Shown in pieces: positions 8,153-16,190 of a DNA stretch of 64,000 bases (position 1 is the stretch's first letter; each line of letters starts with the position of its first letter). The DNA comes from Streptomyces longhuiensis (lineage in GTDB: Bacteria; Actinomycetota; Actinomycetes; Streptomycetales; Streptomycetaceae), in NCBI RefSeq assembly GCF_020616555.1, contig NZ_CP085173.1, positions 3,173,501 to 3,237,500 of the forward strand. The letters run 5' to 3'. The translations under genes and the position numbers were made by a program. The notes under the pieces are model-generated. The model did not search any database. It was not told where the DNA came from and saw only the letters and a list, made by a program, of their open reading frames with translations.

Positions 8153-10390
8153 GTGCGAAGAACGGCGTCAGCCCTGCTGTTCGTCCTAGCCCTTGTCACC
8201 GGATTCATCGGAGCTGTAGTGCCGTCGTCAGCAGCCCAGCCCGCGGAGCAGAACCCCGAACCGCCCGCCGGGCAGCCTTCCGTGGTCCCCCGCCCCACCG
8301 ACTGGACCTCCCTCGGCGGCACGGTCACCCTCACGCCCCGCACCCGCGTCCTGGTCGACCCGCGCGCCCGCGCCGAGACCTCCGAGCCGTCTGGCCGCGC
8401 CGAGTTCCCCGGCCCGGCCCGCCAGAGCGTGCAGCAGCTCGCCGCCCAGCTGCGCACGGAGCTCGGACAGGTCTCCGGCATCGAGCCGCGCGTCGCGAGC
8501 GACGTGGCCCATGCCGGGCCCGGCGACATCGTCCTCGGCCTCGCCGACGACCGTGAACTCGGCGCGGAGGGGTACCGGTTCGACAGTTCGGACGGCGCCG
8601 TCCGCATCCGGGCCGCCTCCACGCACGGCCTCTTCTACGGCATCCGCACGCTCCTCCAGCTCCTGCGCTCCACGGACGACGGGCACCGCACGCTCCCCCG
8701 GGCCCGCGCCACCGACGTCCCCACGCAGGCGATCCGCATGGTCCACCTCGACGCGGGCCGCAAGTACTGGAAGATCCCGTACCTGGAGAACCTGATCCGC
8801 AGGATGGGCGACCAGAAGCTGAACACGCTCATGCTGCACCTCTCCGAGTCGGAGGGCTTCCGCCTGTACAGCCCGAAGTTCCCGGGGCTCGCGGACCCCG
8901 ACCACAGCTACAGCCGCGCCGACATCGAGCACCTCAAGTCCTTCGCGGCCCGCCACCACGTACAGCTGATGCCGGGCCTGGAGGTCCCCGGCCACGCGAC
9001 GGCGATCAGCGACGCGTTCGGCATCGGCTTCGGCTCAGGTACGAACCCCTGCACGGCCGCGCACACGCACTCGCACCTCACGCCCGCCTGGATCATCGAC
9101 ATGACCAGCGAGAAGGCGGTGGCGAAGACGAAGCAGATCGTCGACGAGTTCGCCGGCTGGTTCGACGCGCCGCTGTTCTCGATCGGCGGCGAGGAGGTGC
9201 CGGGCCAGCTCGCCAACTGCCCCCGCGTACAGGACTACTTGGCCGCCTCGCCCGATGTGTCGACGCTCGGCGATCTCCTCAACCGGTACATCAACACCCT
9301 GGATGATGTGATCGCCTCGCACGGCAAGCGCACCGCCGTCTACAACGGCTCCGAGCACCTGGCCGCGCCCCAGCAGACCGTCCACGGCCCGGTCGTCTTC
9401 CTCACCTGGGAGGGCACGGGCGCCGAGCCCGCCGTGCCGGGCCACGACGAGATCGCCATCGGCCCGTTCTACGACACCCCGAACAACTACCACCACCTGT
9501 ACCCGAACGAGCCCTGGATGTACGACAGCTGGACCGTCAGCACGGCACCCGACATGCTCGGCTCCGGCCTGACCAACTGGGCCGACTACAACTTCTGGGC
9601 CGACGACGCGTACTTCGAGCAGTCGATGGCCGGCGCCCGGGCGATCCTCGCGGACCGCGCCTGGAACGGCACGGCCACCCCGGACACCCTGGCCGACTTC
9701 CGGGCCCGCGCGGCCCGTATCGGCGACCCGCCCGGCATCACCGCGACACCGGTGAAGCTCCGGGTGAACGACGGCCGGCCGAGCCATCGCTGGACCTTCG
9801 ACACGGCCGCGTACCCGAAGGGCTGGACGTACGCGGGCAGCCCCGGCAACACGATCTTCGCGGAGGACACGGCGGGTGACCTGCCGGGCACGTCGTACAT
9901 CATCAACAACCCGACGCCGGTGGACGACGGCGTGCGCGGACAGGCGTGGCGCTTCGACTCGGACCGGGACGGTGTCGGCTTCGGCGGCCTGGACGTGACC
10001 GAGCCGTGGACCGTGTCGGTGCTGGTCCGGCCCACGGCCCGCACCGCGGACCAGGTGCTGCTCAGCTCGAAGGTGGGCGCGCTCAAGCTCATGCAGTACG
10101 GCACGGGCAAGGTCGGCTTCACCCGGTACGGCTCGGCCGACCTCAGCTTCGACCACACGCTGCCGCTCGATCGCTGGACCCGGCTGACGTGGGTGGCGAC
10201 ACCGGGCCACACCACGCTCTACGCCGACGGGAAGCGGGTCGGCACGGTCGACGCGTCGATCCCCCTGCCCCTGCGCTCCATCGGCACGGAGAAGGTGAGC
10301 CTGCGCGGCAACCTCGACGAACTCACCACCTGGGACGAGCCCCTGACGGCCGCCCAGGTCGCCGGTCTGTCCGCGAAGGACACCCCGTAG
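8153..10390 (+). CDS. Secreted GH20 beta-N-acetylhexosaminidase with C-terminal LamG-like domain
   Basis: A 745-residue exported enzyme with a signal peptide (hydrophobic core LLFVLALVTGFIGAVV, AxA-like cleavage near residue 28). An N-terminal GH20b-like domain follows (VVPRPTDW ... GYRFDSSDGAVRIRAAST.HGLFYGIRTLLQLL). The catalytic barrel starts at IRMVHLDAGRKYW, with HLSESEGFRLYSP and GLEVPGHATA. A concanavalin/LamG-like module covers residues ~540-740. The catalytic pair, normally Asp-Glu in a GGDE motif, reads GGEE (E347-E348). It should release terminal GlcNAc from chitin or wall fragments. The GTG at 8153 follows CTGGAGG at 5 nt. Confidence 0.88.
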   Translation: MRRTASALLFVLALVTGFIGAVVPSSAAQPAEQNPEPPAGQPSVVPRPTDWTSLGGTVTLTPRTRVLVDPRARAETSEPSGRAEFPGPARQSVQQLAAQLRTELGQVSGIEPRVASDVAHAGPGDIVLGLADDRELGAEGYRFDSSDGAVRIRAASTHGLFYGIRTLLQLLRSTDDGHRTLPRARATDVPTQAIRMVHLDAGRKYWKIPYLENLIRRMGDQKLNTLMLHLSESEGFRLYSPKFPGLADPDHSYSRADIEHLKSFAARHHVQLMPGLEVPGHATAISDAFGIGFGSGTNPCTAAHTHSHLTPAWIIDMTSEKAVAKTKQIVDEFAGWFDAPLFSIGGEEVPGQLANCPRVQDYLAASPDVSTLGDLLNRYINTLDDVIASHGKRTAVYNGSEHLAAPQQTVHGPVVFLTWEGTGAEPAVPGHDEIAIGPFYDTPNNYHHLYPNEPWMYDSWTVSTAPDMLGSGLTNWADYNFWADDAYFEQSMAGARAILADRAWNGTATPDTLADFRARAARIGDPPGITATPVKLRVNDGRPSHRWTFDTAAYPKGWTYAGSPGNTIFAEDTAGDLPGTSYIINNPTPVDDGVRGQAWRFDSDRDGVGFGGLDVTEPWTVSVLVRPTARTADQVLLSSKVGALKLMQYGTGKVGFTRYGSADLSFDHTLPLDRWTRLTWVATPGHTTLYADGKRVGTVDASIPLPLRSIGTEKVSLRGNLDELTTWDEPLTAAQVAGLSAKDTP

Positions 10391-10411
10391 TACCCGCCGG
10401 CCGCCGCCCCG

Positions 10412-11902
10412 TCAGTGGCTGAGGGCGGCGACGCGGTCCCGGTATCCGCGCACCGGGGCCGCGTCGCGGTAGGGCTCCAGACGCCGCTCGAACTCCCGCA
10501 CGTACTCGTGCGCCCGCACGGAGCGCATCTCGGAGGCGGCCTGCGCGGCCTCGGCGCCGAGGGTGCACGCCTGGTCCAGCTCGCCGAGCCCGAGCCGCGC
10601 GGAGGCGAGCACCACCCGGCAGAACAGCCGGCTGCGCGCGAAGCCGGGCGCTCGCAGCTGGAGCGAGCGCTCCGCGTGCTGCGCCGCCGCGCGGTACTGC
10701 TGGAGATCCCGGTGGCAGTGCCCGAACTCGTCGGCCAGCTGCGCCTCGTCGAAGAACCGCGCCCAGTGCGGCACGTCGTCCCCGGTCCGCACCGCCTCCA
10801 GCGACCGCTCGGCGCGCACCAGCGACGCCGTGCACGCGCGCACCTCGCCGAGCACGCCGTGCCCGCGCGCCTCGGCCGCGTGCAGGAGCGCCTGTACGGC
10901 GGGCGGCGCCGAGGACCCCACGCCCTGCTGGGCGACCCGCGCCAGCTGGACGGCCTCGCGCCCGTGCCCGAGATAGACGGCCTGGCGGCTCATCGTGACC
11001 AGCACGTACGACCCGTACGTCCGGTCCCCCGCCGCCTGCGACAGCCGCAGCGCCTGCACGAAATACCGCTGCGCGAGCCCGTGCGCGGCGATGTCGTACG
11101 AGGTCCAGCCCGCGAGCCGGGTCAGATCGGCGGTGGCCGCGAAGAGCCGCCGGCCGGTCTGCTCCCCATAGGTGCCCCGCAGCATCGGCTCGGCCTCGTG
11201 CTCCAGGTAGCGCACGAGCGCCTGGCGGGCGTGGCCACCGCCGTACGCCTGGTCGAGGGAGCGGAAGAGTTCGCCGACGGAGCGCAGGGCCGCGATGTCG
11301 CCCGCGGTGACCCGCTGGCCGGGCCCGCGCTCGCCGTGGCCGCGCTGCCGGGGCAAGGGGGGCGGCCCTTGTTCGGGCCCGGACGGAAGCTTGGCCGAAG
11401 AGCGTCCCTGGGCGGGGATCCGTACGCCGCCGGGACCGCCGTGGTCCCCGTGGGCGACCCGGTCGTCGGCCCGCCCGATCAGCCAGTCCCGGCTGGGTAC
11501 GACGAGTCCCGCCGGGGTGAACGCGATCTTGCGGAGCTCGGCATGGCTGCCCGAGTCCTTGCGCCACAGGCCGCTGACGATGTCGACGGCCTCCTCGGGC
11601 GAGGCGGCGAACTCCAGACCCGCGTAGACCGGGGAGCAGGCGTCGAGCCCCAGGTCCTGGGCGGAGAGCCGGCGGCCCAGGCGTCGGGTGAACACCTCGG
11701 CGATCAGTGCGGGGGTGGTGCCGCGGGGCTGCTGGCCACGCAGCCAGCGGGTCACGGATGTCTTGTCGTAGCGCAGGTCGAGACCGTGCTCCAGGCCGAG
11801 CTGGTCGACTCGGCGGGCCAGTCCGGCGTTGGAGAACCCTGCCTCCGCGATGAGCGCGGCAAGCTGGCGGTTGGGCGTGCGCTGCGGAGGTCGTTCCGTC
11901 AT
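10412..11902 (-). CDS. HTH/tetratricopeptide-type transcriptional regulator (NsdA-like)
   Basis: A 496-residue regulator. Residues ~8-75 form an HTH-like region (RQLAALIAEAGFSNAGLARRV ... KTSVTRWLRGQQPRGTTP). The remainder from about residue 200 is alpha-helical and alanine-rich with TPR-like repeats (LAQRYFVQALRLSQAAGDRTYG; AAQHAERSLQLRAPGF). The layout resembles Streptomyces developmental regulators such as NsdA; that resemblance is from memory and the exact ortholog is not claimed. A low-complexity Gly/Pro/Arg linker lies at ~150-195. The ATG at 11902 has GGAAGG upstream. Its 5' leader region contains the IS605-type right-end relic on the same strand. Confidence 0.75.
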   Translation of the reverse strand: MTERPPQRTPNRQLAALIAEAGFSNAGLARRVDQLGLEHGLDLRYDKTSVTRWLRGQQPRGTTPALIAEVFTRRLGRRLSAQDLGLDACSPVYAGLEFAASPEEAVDIVSGLWRKDSGSHAELRKIAFTPAGLVVPSRDWLIGRADDRVAHGDHGGPGGVRIPAQGRSSAKLPSGPEQGPPPLPRQRGHGERGPGQRVTAGDIAALRSVGELFRSLDQAYGGGHARQALVRYLEHEAEPMLRGTYGEQTGRRLFAATADLTRLAGWTSYDIAAHGLAQRYFVQALRLSQAAGDRTYGSYVLVTMSRQAVYLGHGREAVQLARVAQQGVGSSAPPAVQALLHAAEARGHGVLGEVRACTASLVRAERSLEAVRTGDDVPHWARFFDEAQLADEFGHCHRDLQQYRAAAQHAERSLQLRAPGFARSRLFCRVVLASARLGLGELDQACTLGAEAAQAASEMRSVRAHEYVREFERRLEPYRDAAPVRGYRDRVAALSH

Positions 11903-11994
11903 GCTTTGCGATTGCCTTCCGGGCCCTAGGAAGCCGTAGAGGGGGGCCACCGTGCGCCCCCCTCTGCACTGCTCCCACATGGAACGGCGCGAAT

Positions 11995-12140
11995 GTGACG
12001 TCCTCCCCCGCAAGCGGGGAATCTCCTGCCGCCCCGCTCACACGGGACCTCGGTGGGTTCCTGCTTCACAGGCCCTGCCGGACCGGAATCCGGTCTTACA
12101 CAGCCTCCACAAGCCTGACTTCCCGCCCGTCAGGCGGTAG
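11995..12140 (-). ncRNA. Orphan omega-RNA (reRNA)-like scaffold
   Basis: On the minus strand there are three consecutive stems: around 12123-12137 (CCGCC/GGCGG), 12081-12095 (GACCGG-n3-CCGGTC), and the terminal hairpin 12006-12019, separated by the AAGCAGGAACCC segment. In IS605-type elements this 3' region is transcribed as the guide-scaffold RNA of TnpB, and the flanking DNA after the element end supplies the guide. Here the flank runs toward the regulator start at 11902. Transcription is not shown; only the sequence motif supports this. Confidence 0.45.
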
Positions 12141-12233
12141 GCCCACGAGCGGCTCCCGCTCACGGACGGCGCCGAAGCTATCACGCAGCGCGCACGCGGG
12201 CTCCTGATCAGACCGGCCGGGACCCCCTTTCAT
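11995..12233 (-). mobile_element. Relic of an IS200/IS605-type (TnpB-only) element, right end
   Basis: Read on the minus strand, this stretch ends with AAGCAGGAACCC (12055-12066), then a GC hairpin (CCCCGC-TT-GCGGGG within 12006-12019), then GGAGGACGTCAC (11995-12006). That order is the recurring right end of IS605-family tnpB elements in actinobacteria and cyanobacteria, recalled and not searched. Just upstream a 45-codon frame (minus 12096-12233), whose last 20 or so residues begin REREPLVG, may be the leftover TnpB C-terminus; this part is speculative. No nuclease domain and no left end remain, so the element is dead and only its RNA-like end survives. Confidence 0.55.
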
Positions 12234-12337
12234 CCGATCGTGTGAGGATTCCCTGAACGGCTGGCATGAAAGCCCTGCCCGTACAGTGGCTGGGGGCGCG
12301 ATATGTGCACGCTGAAGGTTCTAGGGAGGCACTGACC

Positions 12338-13168
12338 GTGAATGAGTTGCGGTTCGTCCGCTTGGGTTTCGGAGCGGACTCGGTCGACTACCAGGAGGCC
12401 TGGGACGAGCAGCGCCGTGTGCACGCCGCCCGTTTCGCGGACGAGGTCCCCGACACCTGCCTGCTTCTCGAGCACCCGCCGGTCTACACCGCGGGCCGCC
12501 GTACCGCGCCCGAGGAGCGTCCGCTGGACGGCACTCCCGTCGTGGACGTGGACCGGGGTGGCAAGATCACCTGGCACGGCCCGGGCCAGCTCGTCGGCTA
12601 CCCGATCCAGAAGCTGCCGCGCCCCGTCGACGTGGTCGCGCACCTGCGCCGCCTCGAGGACGCGATGATCGCGGTCTGCGCCGAGTTCGGCGTGGCGACC
12701 TCCCGCGTCGAGGGCCGGGCGGGCGTGTGGGTGCTCGGAGACGCCAAGGACGCGACCGAGGAGCGCCCGAAGCTCGGCGGCCTGTCCCTGGACTTCGACC
12801 CGCGGGTGAACGACTCCGAGTTCGACCCCCGTCTCAACGGCCCGGAGTACGCGCCCTCGAACGCCGGCCAGCGCCGCGAGGACCGCAAGATCTGCGCCAT
12901 GGGCATCCGCGTCGCCAAGGGCGTCACGATGCACGGCTTCGCGCTGAACGTGAATCCGGACACCTCGAACTTCGACAAGATCATCCCGTGCGGGATCCGT
13001 GACGCGGGCGTCACCTCGCTCTCGTACGAGCTGGGCCGCGAGGTCACGATCGACGAGGTGCTGCCGGTCGTGGAGCGCCACCTGCGCGATGTCCTGGAGA
13101 ACGCGGCGCTCGCCCCGCGTGTCGTCGAGAAGGCGCCCGAGAGGGAGCCCGACAAGGCGACCGCCTGA
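12338..13168 (+). CDS. lipB: Octanoyl-[acyl-carrier-protein]:protein N-octanoyltransferase
   Basis: 276 residues. LipB moves octanoate from acyl-ACP to the lipoyl-domain lysine of 2-oxoacid dehydrogenases and the glycine cleavage H protein, the first step of lipoate synthesis. Signatures visible are [28 protein letters not shown], the catalytic Lys184 in [21 protein letters not shown] and the catalytic Cys218 in [10 protein letters not shown]. An insert of about 40 acidic residues (139-180) separates the WVLG strand from Lys184 compared with enterobacterial LipB. The GTG at 12338 has AGGGAGG 8 nt upstream. lipA follows after 106 bp on the same strand. Confidence 0.96.
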   Translation: MNELRFVRLGFGADSVDYQEAWDEQRRVHAARFADEVPDTCLLLEHPPVYTAGRRTAPEERPLDGTPVVDVDRGGKITWHGPGQLVGYPIQKLPRPVDVVAHLRRLEDAMIAVCAEFGVATSRVEGRAGVWVLGDAKDATEERPKLGGLSLDFDPRVNDSEFDPRLNGPEYAPSNAGQRREDRKICAMGIRVAKGVTMHGFALNVNPDTSNFDKIIPCGIRDAGVTSLSYELGREVTIDEVLPVVERHLRDVLENAALAPRVVEKAPEREPDKATA

Positions 13169-13274
13169 GCGGGAATGCACCCCGAAGGCCAGAGGTTGGC
13201 CACACGTAAGGCCCATCAAGACCACGGGCGTACCCTGATGTACGCCGAAGAATCAAAGCTGTAGGGAGCCGGTC

Positions 13275-14240
13275 GTGTCCGCAGTCGCACCCGACGGACG
13301 CAAGATGCTGCGCCTGGAGGTCCGCAACAGCCAGACCCCCATCGAGCGCAAGCCCGAGTGGATCAAGACCCGGGCGAAAATGGGTCCCGAGTACACGAAG
13401 ATGCAGAGCCTCGTGAAGAGCGAGGGCCTGCACACGGTCTGCCAGGAGGCGGGCTGTCCGAACATCTACGAGTGCTGGGAAGACCGCGAGGCCACCTTCC
13501 TCATCGGCGGCGACCAGTGCACGCGGCGCTGTGACTTCTGCCAGATCGACACGGGCAAGCCCGAGGCGCTGGACCGTGACGAGCCCCGCCGCGTCGGCGA
13601 GTCCGTCGTCACGATGGACCTGAACTACGCCACGATCACCGGCGTCGCGCGCGACGACCTGGAGGACGGCGGCGCCTGGCTGTACGCGGAGACCGTGCGC
13701 CAGATCCACGCGATGACGGCGGAGCGCGCCGAGGGCTACACCAAGGTCGAGCTGCTCATCCCCGACTTCAACGCCGACCCGGACCAGCTGGCCGAGGTCT
13801 TCTCGTCCCGCCCCGAGGTTCTCGGGCACAACGTCGAGACGGTGCCGCGCATCTTCAAGCGGATCCGCCCCGGCTTCCGGTACGAGCGCTCCCTCGAGGT
13901 CATCACGAAGGCCCGCGAGGCCGGCCTGGTCACCAAGTCCAACCTGATCCTGGGCATGGGCGAGGAGCGCGCCGAGGTCAGCGAGGCGCTGCGCCAGCTG
14001 CACGAGGCGGGCACCGAGCTCATCACCATCACCCAGTACCTGCGCCCGACGCCGCGCCACCACCCCGTCGAGCGCTGGGTGAAGCCGGCCGAGTTCGTGG
14101 AGCTGAAGGAGGAGGCCGAGCAGATCGGCTTCTCCGGCGTCATGTCGGGCCCCCTGGTCCGCTCCTCGTACCGCGCCGGCCGCCTCTACCAGATGGCGGT
14201 CGAGAAGCGCGGCTCGTACGTGGCCTCGCAGGCGGTCTGA
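13275..14240 (+). CDS. lipA: Lipoyl synthase (radical SAM)
   Basis: 321 residues. LipA inserts two sulfur atoms into the octanoyl group attached by LipB. Both [4Fe-4S] ligand sets are present: the auxiliary cluster motif C56-x4-C61-x5-C67 ([12 protein letters not shown]) and the radical SAM motif C82-x3-C86-x2-C89 (CTRRCDFC). The C-terminal RSSYRAG supplies the conserved Arg-Ser-Ser of the family, where Ser ligates the auxiliary cluster. Length is normal. The start is the GTG at 13275 with GTAGGGAG upstream. A hairpin at 14319-14363 probably ends the lipB-lipA transcript. Confidence 0.97.
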   Translation: MSAVAPDGRKMLRLEVRNSQTPIERKPEWIKTRAKMGPEYTKMQSLVKSEGLHTVCQEAGCPNIYECWEDREATFLIGGDQCTRRCDFCQIDTGKPEALDRDEPRRVGESVVTMDLNYATITGVARDDLEDGGAWLYAETVRQIHAMTAERAEGYTKVELLIPDFNADPDQLAEVFSSRPEVLGHNVETVPRIFKRIRPGFRYERSLEVITKAREAGLVTKSNLILGMGEERAEVSEALRQLHEAGTELITITQYLRPTPRHHPVERWVKPAEFVELKEEAEQIGFSGVMSGPLVRSSYRAGRLYQMAVEKRGSYVASQAV

Positions 14241-14318
14241 TCCGGTCCCACCCGCACGGCCCGCCAGCCGTGTGAAATCACGCACAAGCAATTACCGGCC
14301 AGTAATGGCCGAGAGAAC

Positions 14319-14363
14319 GCGGCCCTGACAGTCCCCGCAGATGGGGGGCACCGTCAGGGCCGC
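14319..14363 (+). terminator. Hairpin downstream of lipA
   Basis: GCGGCCCTGAC (14319-14329) pairs with GTCAGGGCCGC (14353-14363), extended by CCCC/GGGG in the loop region. A long GC stem without a clear U-run is the usual Streptomyces terminator form. Confidence 0.75.
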
Positions 14364-14498
14364 GTCATCGTTCGGCCCTCCCCCATCAAGGCTTCATGGG
14401 CGTTTGACCCTTCGGTCATGCCCTGGTAACACCAAACAGTGACGCTGTACTCACGCCACGTACCCACCGTCAGAGCCGCTCCCGAGGGGGACCTCCCA

Positions 14499-14702
14499 AT
14501 GCAGGCCGCGCCCGTACGCGCCACCGCCATCCCGACCCTCACCGACGCCCTGCGCGCGGTCGAGTCGCTGCTCATGAGCAGCGGACAGCGCACCGCACGC
14601 CGCAACGCCTGGACCTCCGTGCTCGAGGACCGCCGCCGCGCCAAGGACCGGGTGGAGGCGCAGCGGGTGCTCGAGAAGGCTGTGGCCGCCCGCACGTCGT
14701 AG
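14499..14702 (+). CDS. Small conserved actinobacterial protein (SCO2195-like)
   Basis: A 67-residue basic, helical protein beginning MQAAPVRATAIPTL. The middle reads ALRAVESLLMSSGQRTARRNAW and the end ERRRAKDR-type charged helix (LEDRRRAKDRVEAQRVLEKA). No domain of known function is recognised. Its place between lipA and the DUF4191 gene is the same as in S. coelicolor. The ATG at 14499 is chosen because GAGGGGG lies 8 nt upstream; an earlier in-frame ATG at 14439 lacks one. It ends 30 bp before the next gene, which appears to have its own promoter. Confidence 0.75.
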   Translation: MQAAPVRATAIPTLTDALRAVESLLMSSGQRTARRNAWTSVLEDRRRAKDRVEAQRVLEKAVAARTS

Positions 14703-14719
14703 GCACTTGCCCGGACACG

Positions 14720-14725
14720 TAGACT
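14720..14725 (+). promoter_or_regulatory. -10 element (TAGACT) of a leaderless start
   Basis: TAGACT sits 7 nt before the ATG at 14733, and no ribosome-binding site precedes that ATG. This matches the leaderless-promoter layout of Streptomyces. It would let the DUF4191 gene be transcribed separately from the small gene before it. Confidence 0.5.
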
Positions 14726-14732
14726 TCAAGGC

Positions 14733-15437
14733 ATGGCGAGGAAGGAAACCGCAGCGGACGCTGCGAACCCCGGGCGACTCAAGCAGATCGCTCTGACCTT
14801 TAAGATGACCCGCAAGGCCGATCCGATGATCGCCCTTGTACTCGCGGGTGTGGGAATCGTCACCTTTGGTGTGTTCCTCGCGATCGGTTTCTTGATCGGT
14901 CACCCGGTATATCTCGGAATTCTCGGCTTCCTGCTCGCCTTCCTCGCGATGGCGATCGTCTTCGGACGCCGTGCCGAGCGAGCAGCCTTCGGGCAGATGG
15001 AGGGCCAGCCCGGCGCGGCTGCCGCGGTACTCGACAACATCGGCCGTGGCTGGACCACGACCCCTGCCGTGGCGATGAACCGCAGCCAGGACGTCGTCCA
15101 CCGGGCGGTCGGCAAGGCCGGCATCGTCCTGGTCGCCGAGGGCAACCCGAACCGCGTGAAGACGCTGCTCGCGGCCGAGAAGCGGAAGATGGCCCGCATC
15201 GTCTCCGACGTACCGGTCAACGACATCCTCGTCGGCAACGGCGAGGGCCAGGTGCCGCTCAAGAAGCTCCGCACGACGATGCTCAAGCTCCCCCGCGTTC
15301 TCACGGGCCCGCAGGTCACGACGACCAACGACCGCCTCCGGGCGATGGGCGACCTGATGAGCAACATGCCGCTCCCCAAGGGCCCGATGCCCAAGGGCAT
15401 GCGGATGCCTCGCGGCGGCGGCAACAAGGCGCGCTGA
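14733..15437 (+). CDS. DUF4191 integral membrane protein
   Basis: A 234-residue protein beginning MARKETAADAANPGRLKQIALTFKM-type basic leader. Two transmembrane helices follow (residues ~34-54, IALVLAGVGIVTFGVFLAI; ~60-80, LGILGFLLAFLAMAIVF). A cytoplasmic domain of about 150 residues then carries AAAVLDNIGRGWTTTPAVAMNRSQDVVHRAVG and VLVAEGNPNRVK, the DUF4191 pattern. The tail is basic and rich in Pro/Gly/Met. Function is unknown; it lies next to lipA and glnA in most Streptomyces. It converges on the RDD gene across a 58-bp perfect palindrome. Confidence 0.88.
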   Translation: MARKETAADAANPGRLKQIALTFKMTRKADPMIALVLAGVGIVTFGVFLAIGFLIGHPVYLGILGFLLAFLAMAIVFGRRAERAAFGQMEGQPGAAAAVLDNIGRGWTTTPAVAMNRSQDVVHRAVGKAGIVLVAEGNPNRVKTLLAAEKRKMARIVSDVPVNDILVGNGEGQVPLKKLRTTMLKLPRVLTGPQVTTTNDRLRAMGDLMSNMPLPKGPMPKGMRMPRGGGNKAR

Positions 15438-15442
15438 CCCTC

Positions 15443-15500
15443 CTACTACGACGATGAGGCCCCGGAACCGATCGGTTCCGGGGCCTCATCGTCGTAGTAG
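15443..15500. terminator. 58-bp perfect palindrome, bidirectional terminator
   Basis: The 29 bases from 15443 to 15471 are the exact reverse complement of 15472-15500, with no loop base left over. It starts 5 nt after the DUF4191 stop and lies 30 nt before the stop of the convergent RDD gene, so it can end transcription from both sides. Confidence 0.9.
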
Positions 15501-15530
15501 GTCGTGGTGGAGCGTCGTGGCTGGCCGGTG

Positions 15531-16001
15531 TCAGGCGCGGACCTGGACCGCGCGGGCCAGGCGGTCGTGCAGGCCGCGGCCGTCACGGTCCCAGATCAGC
15601 GCGGGGACGGCGACGCACAGGAGCACCGTGCGGACCAGGACGCGGCCGACGCCGAGACGGCCGGAGCCGTCCTGCGCGACGACGCGCAGCCCCATGATCC
15701 GCTTGCCCGGCGTGAAGCCGACCGTGCCGACGGTGAGCACGCCGAGGACGAAGAAGATCCCGAGGGCCCAGTTCCCCGTCGCCTGGTTGTAGCCGTGCGT
15801 GAGGAGCCCGTATGCGATCAGCATGCACAGGGCCCAGTCGATGACGAGGGCGGCGATACGCCTGCCGGGACGGGCGATGGAGCCCGGCCCCTGCTCGGGC
15901 AGCCCCAGCTGCTCACCGCGGTACCCGAACTCGACACCCGCGTCCTCTGCGGCCGCGCGCGGCCCGGAGAGCCACGATCCGATTGCTTGCCTGTTGTCCA
16001 C
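15531..16001 (-). CDS. RDD family membrane protein
   Basis: 156 residues. After a soluble N-terminus ([15 protein letters not shown]) comes the RDD domain. The first Arg/Asp pair lies in [23 protein letters not shown], a second hydrophobic helix is [31 protein letters not shown], and a third is [27 protein letters not shown]. The [13 protein letters not shown] and GLHDRLA motifs are typical. Some RDD proteins act as Na+/H+ exchangers, but this role is not established for the short actinobacterial form. The GTG at 16001 lies 190 bp upstream of the divergent glnA, with the glnA GlnR site in the gap. Confidence 0.9.
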   Translation of the reverse strand: MDNRQAIGSWLSGPRAAAEDAGVEFGYRGEQLGLPEQGPGSIARPGRRIAALVIDWALCMLIAYGLLTHGYNQATGNWALGIFFVLGVLTVGTVGFTPGKRIMGLRVVAQDGSGRLGVGRVLVRTVLLCVAVPALIWDRDGRGLHDRLARAVQVRA

Positions 16002-16053
16002 CCGTCCACGGTACTGCGCTCGGCCACCCGGCCCGCTCCGGCCCCCGGCCCGG

Positions 16054-16091
16054 TTAACTTCGGCGAAACAAATGGGTCATGCTTGAGAAAT
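16054..16091 (+). promoter_or_regulatory. GlnR-binding site upstream of glnA
   Basis: Four 5-bp boxes separated by exactly 6 nt: TTAAC (16054), GAAAC (16065), GTCAT (16076), GAAAT (16087). This is the alternating a-b-a-b layout of the Streptomyces GlnR operator, 100 bp before the glnA start. GlnR activates glnA when nitrogen is limiting. Confidence 0.85.
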
Positions 16092-16190
16092 CCCCCGTAC
16101 CTATGGTCGGGTCCCAGCGTGTGCCACCGCACTGGCCGCACCACCGAGCTGCAACCCCGCCCCTCCCCGGGTGGGAGTAGGAGGAGTTGG

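Noticed and set aside
14707..14712. TTGCCC as -35 element for the DUF4191 gene
   Set aside because: It is only 7 nt from the TAGACT hexamer, far too close for a sigma-70-type promoter.
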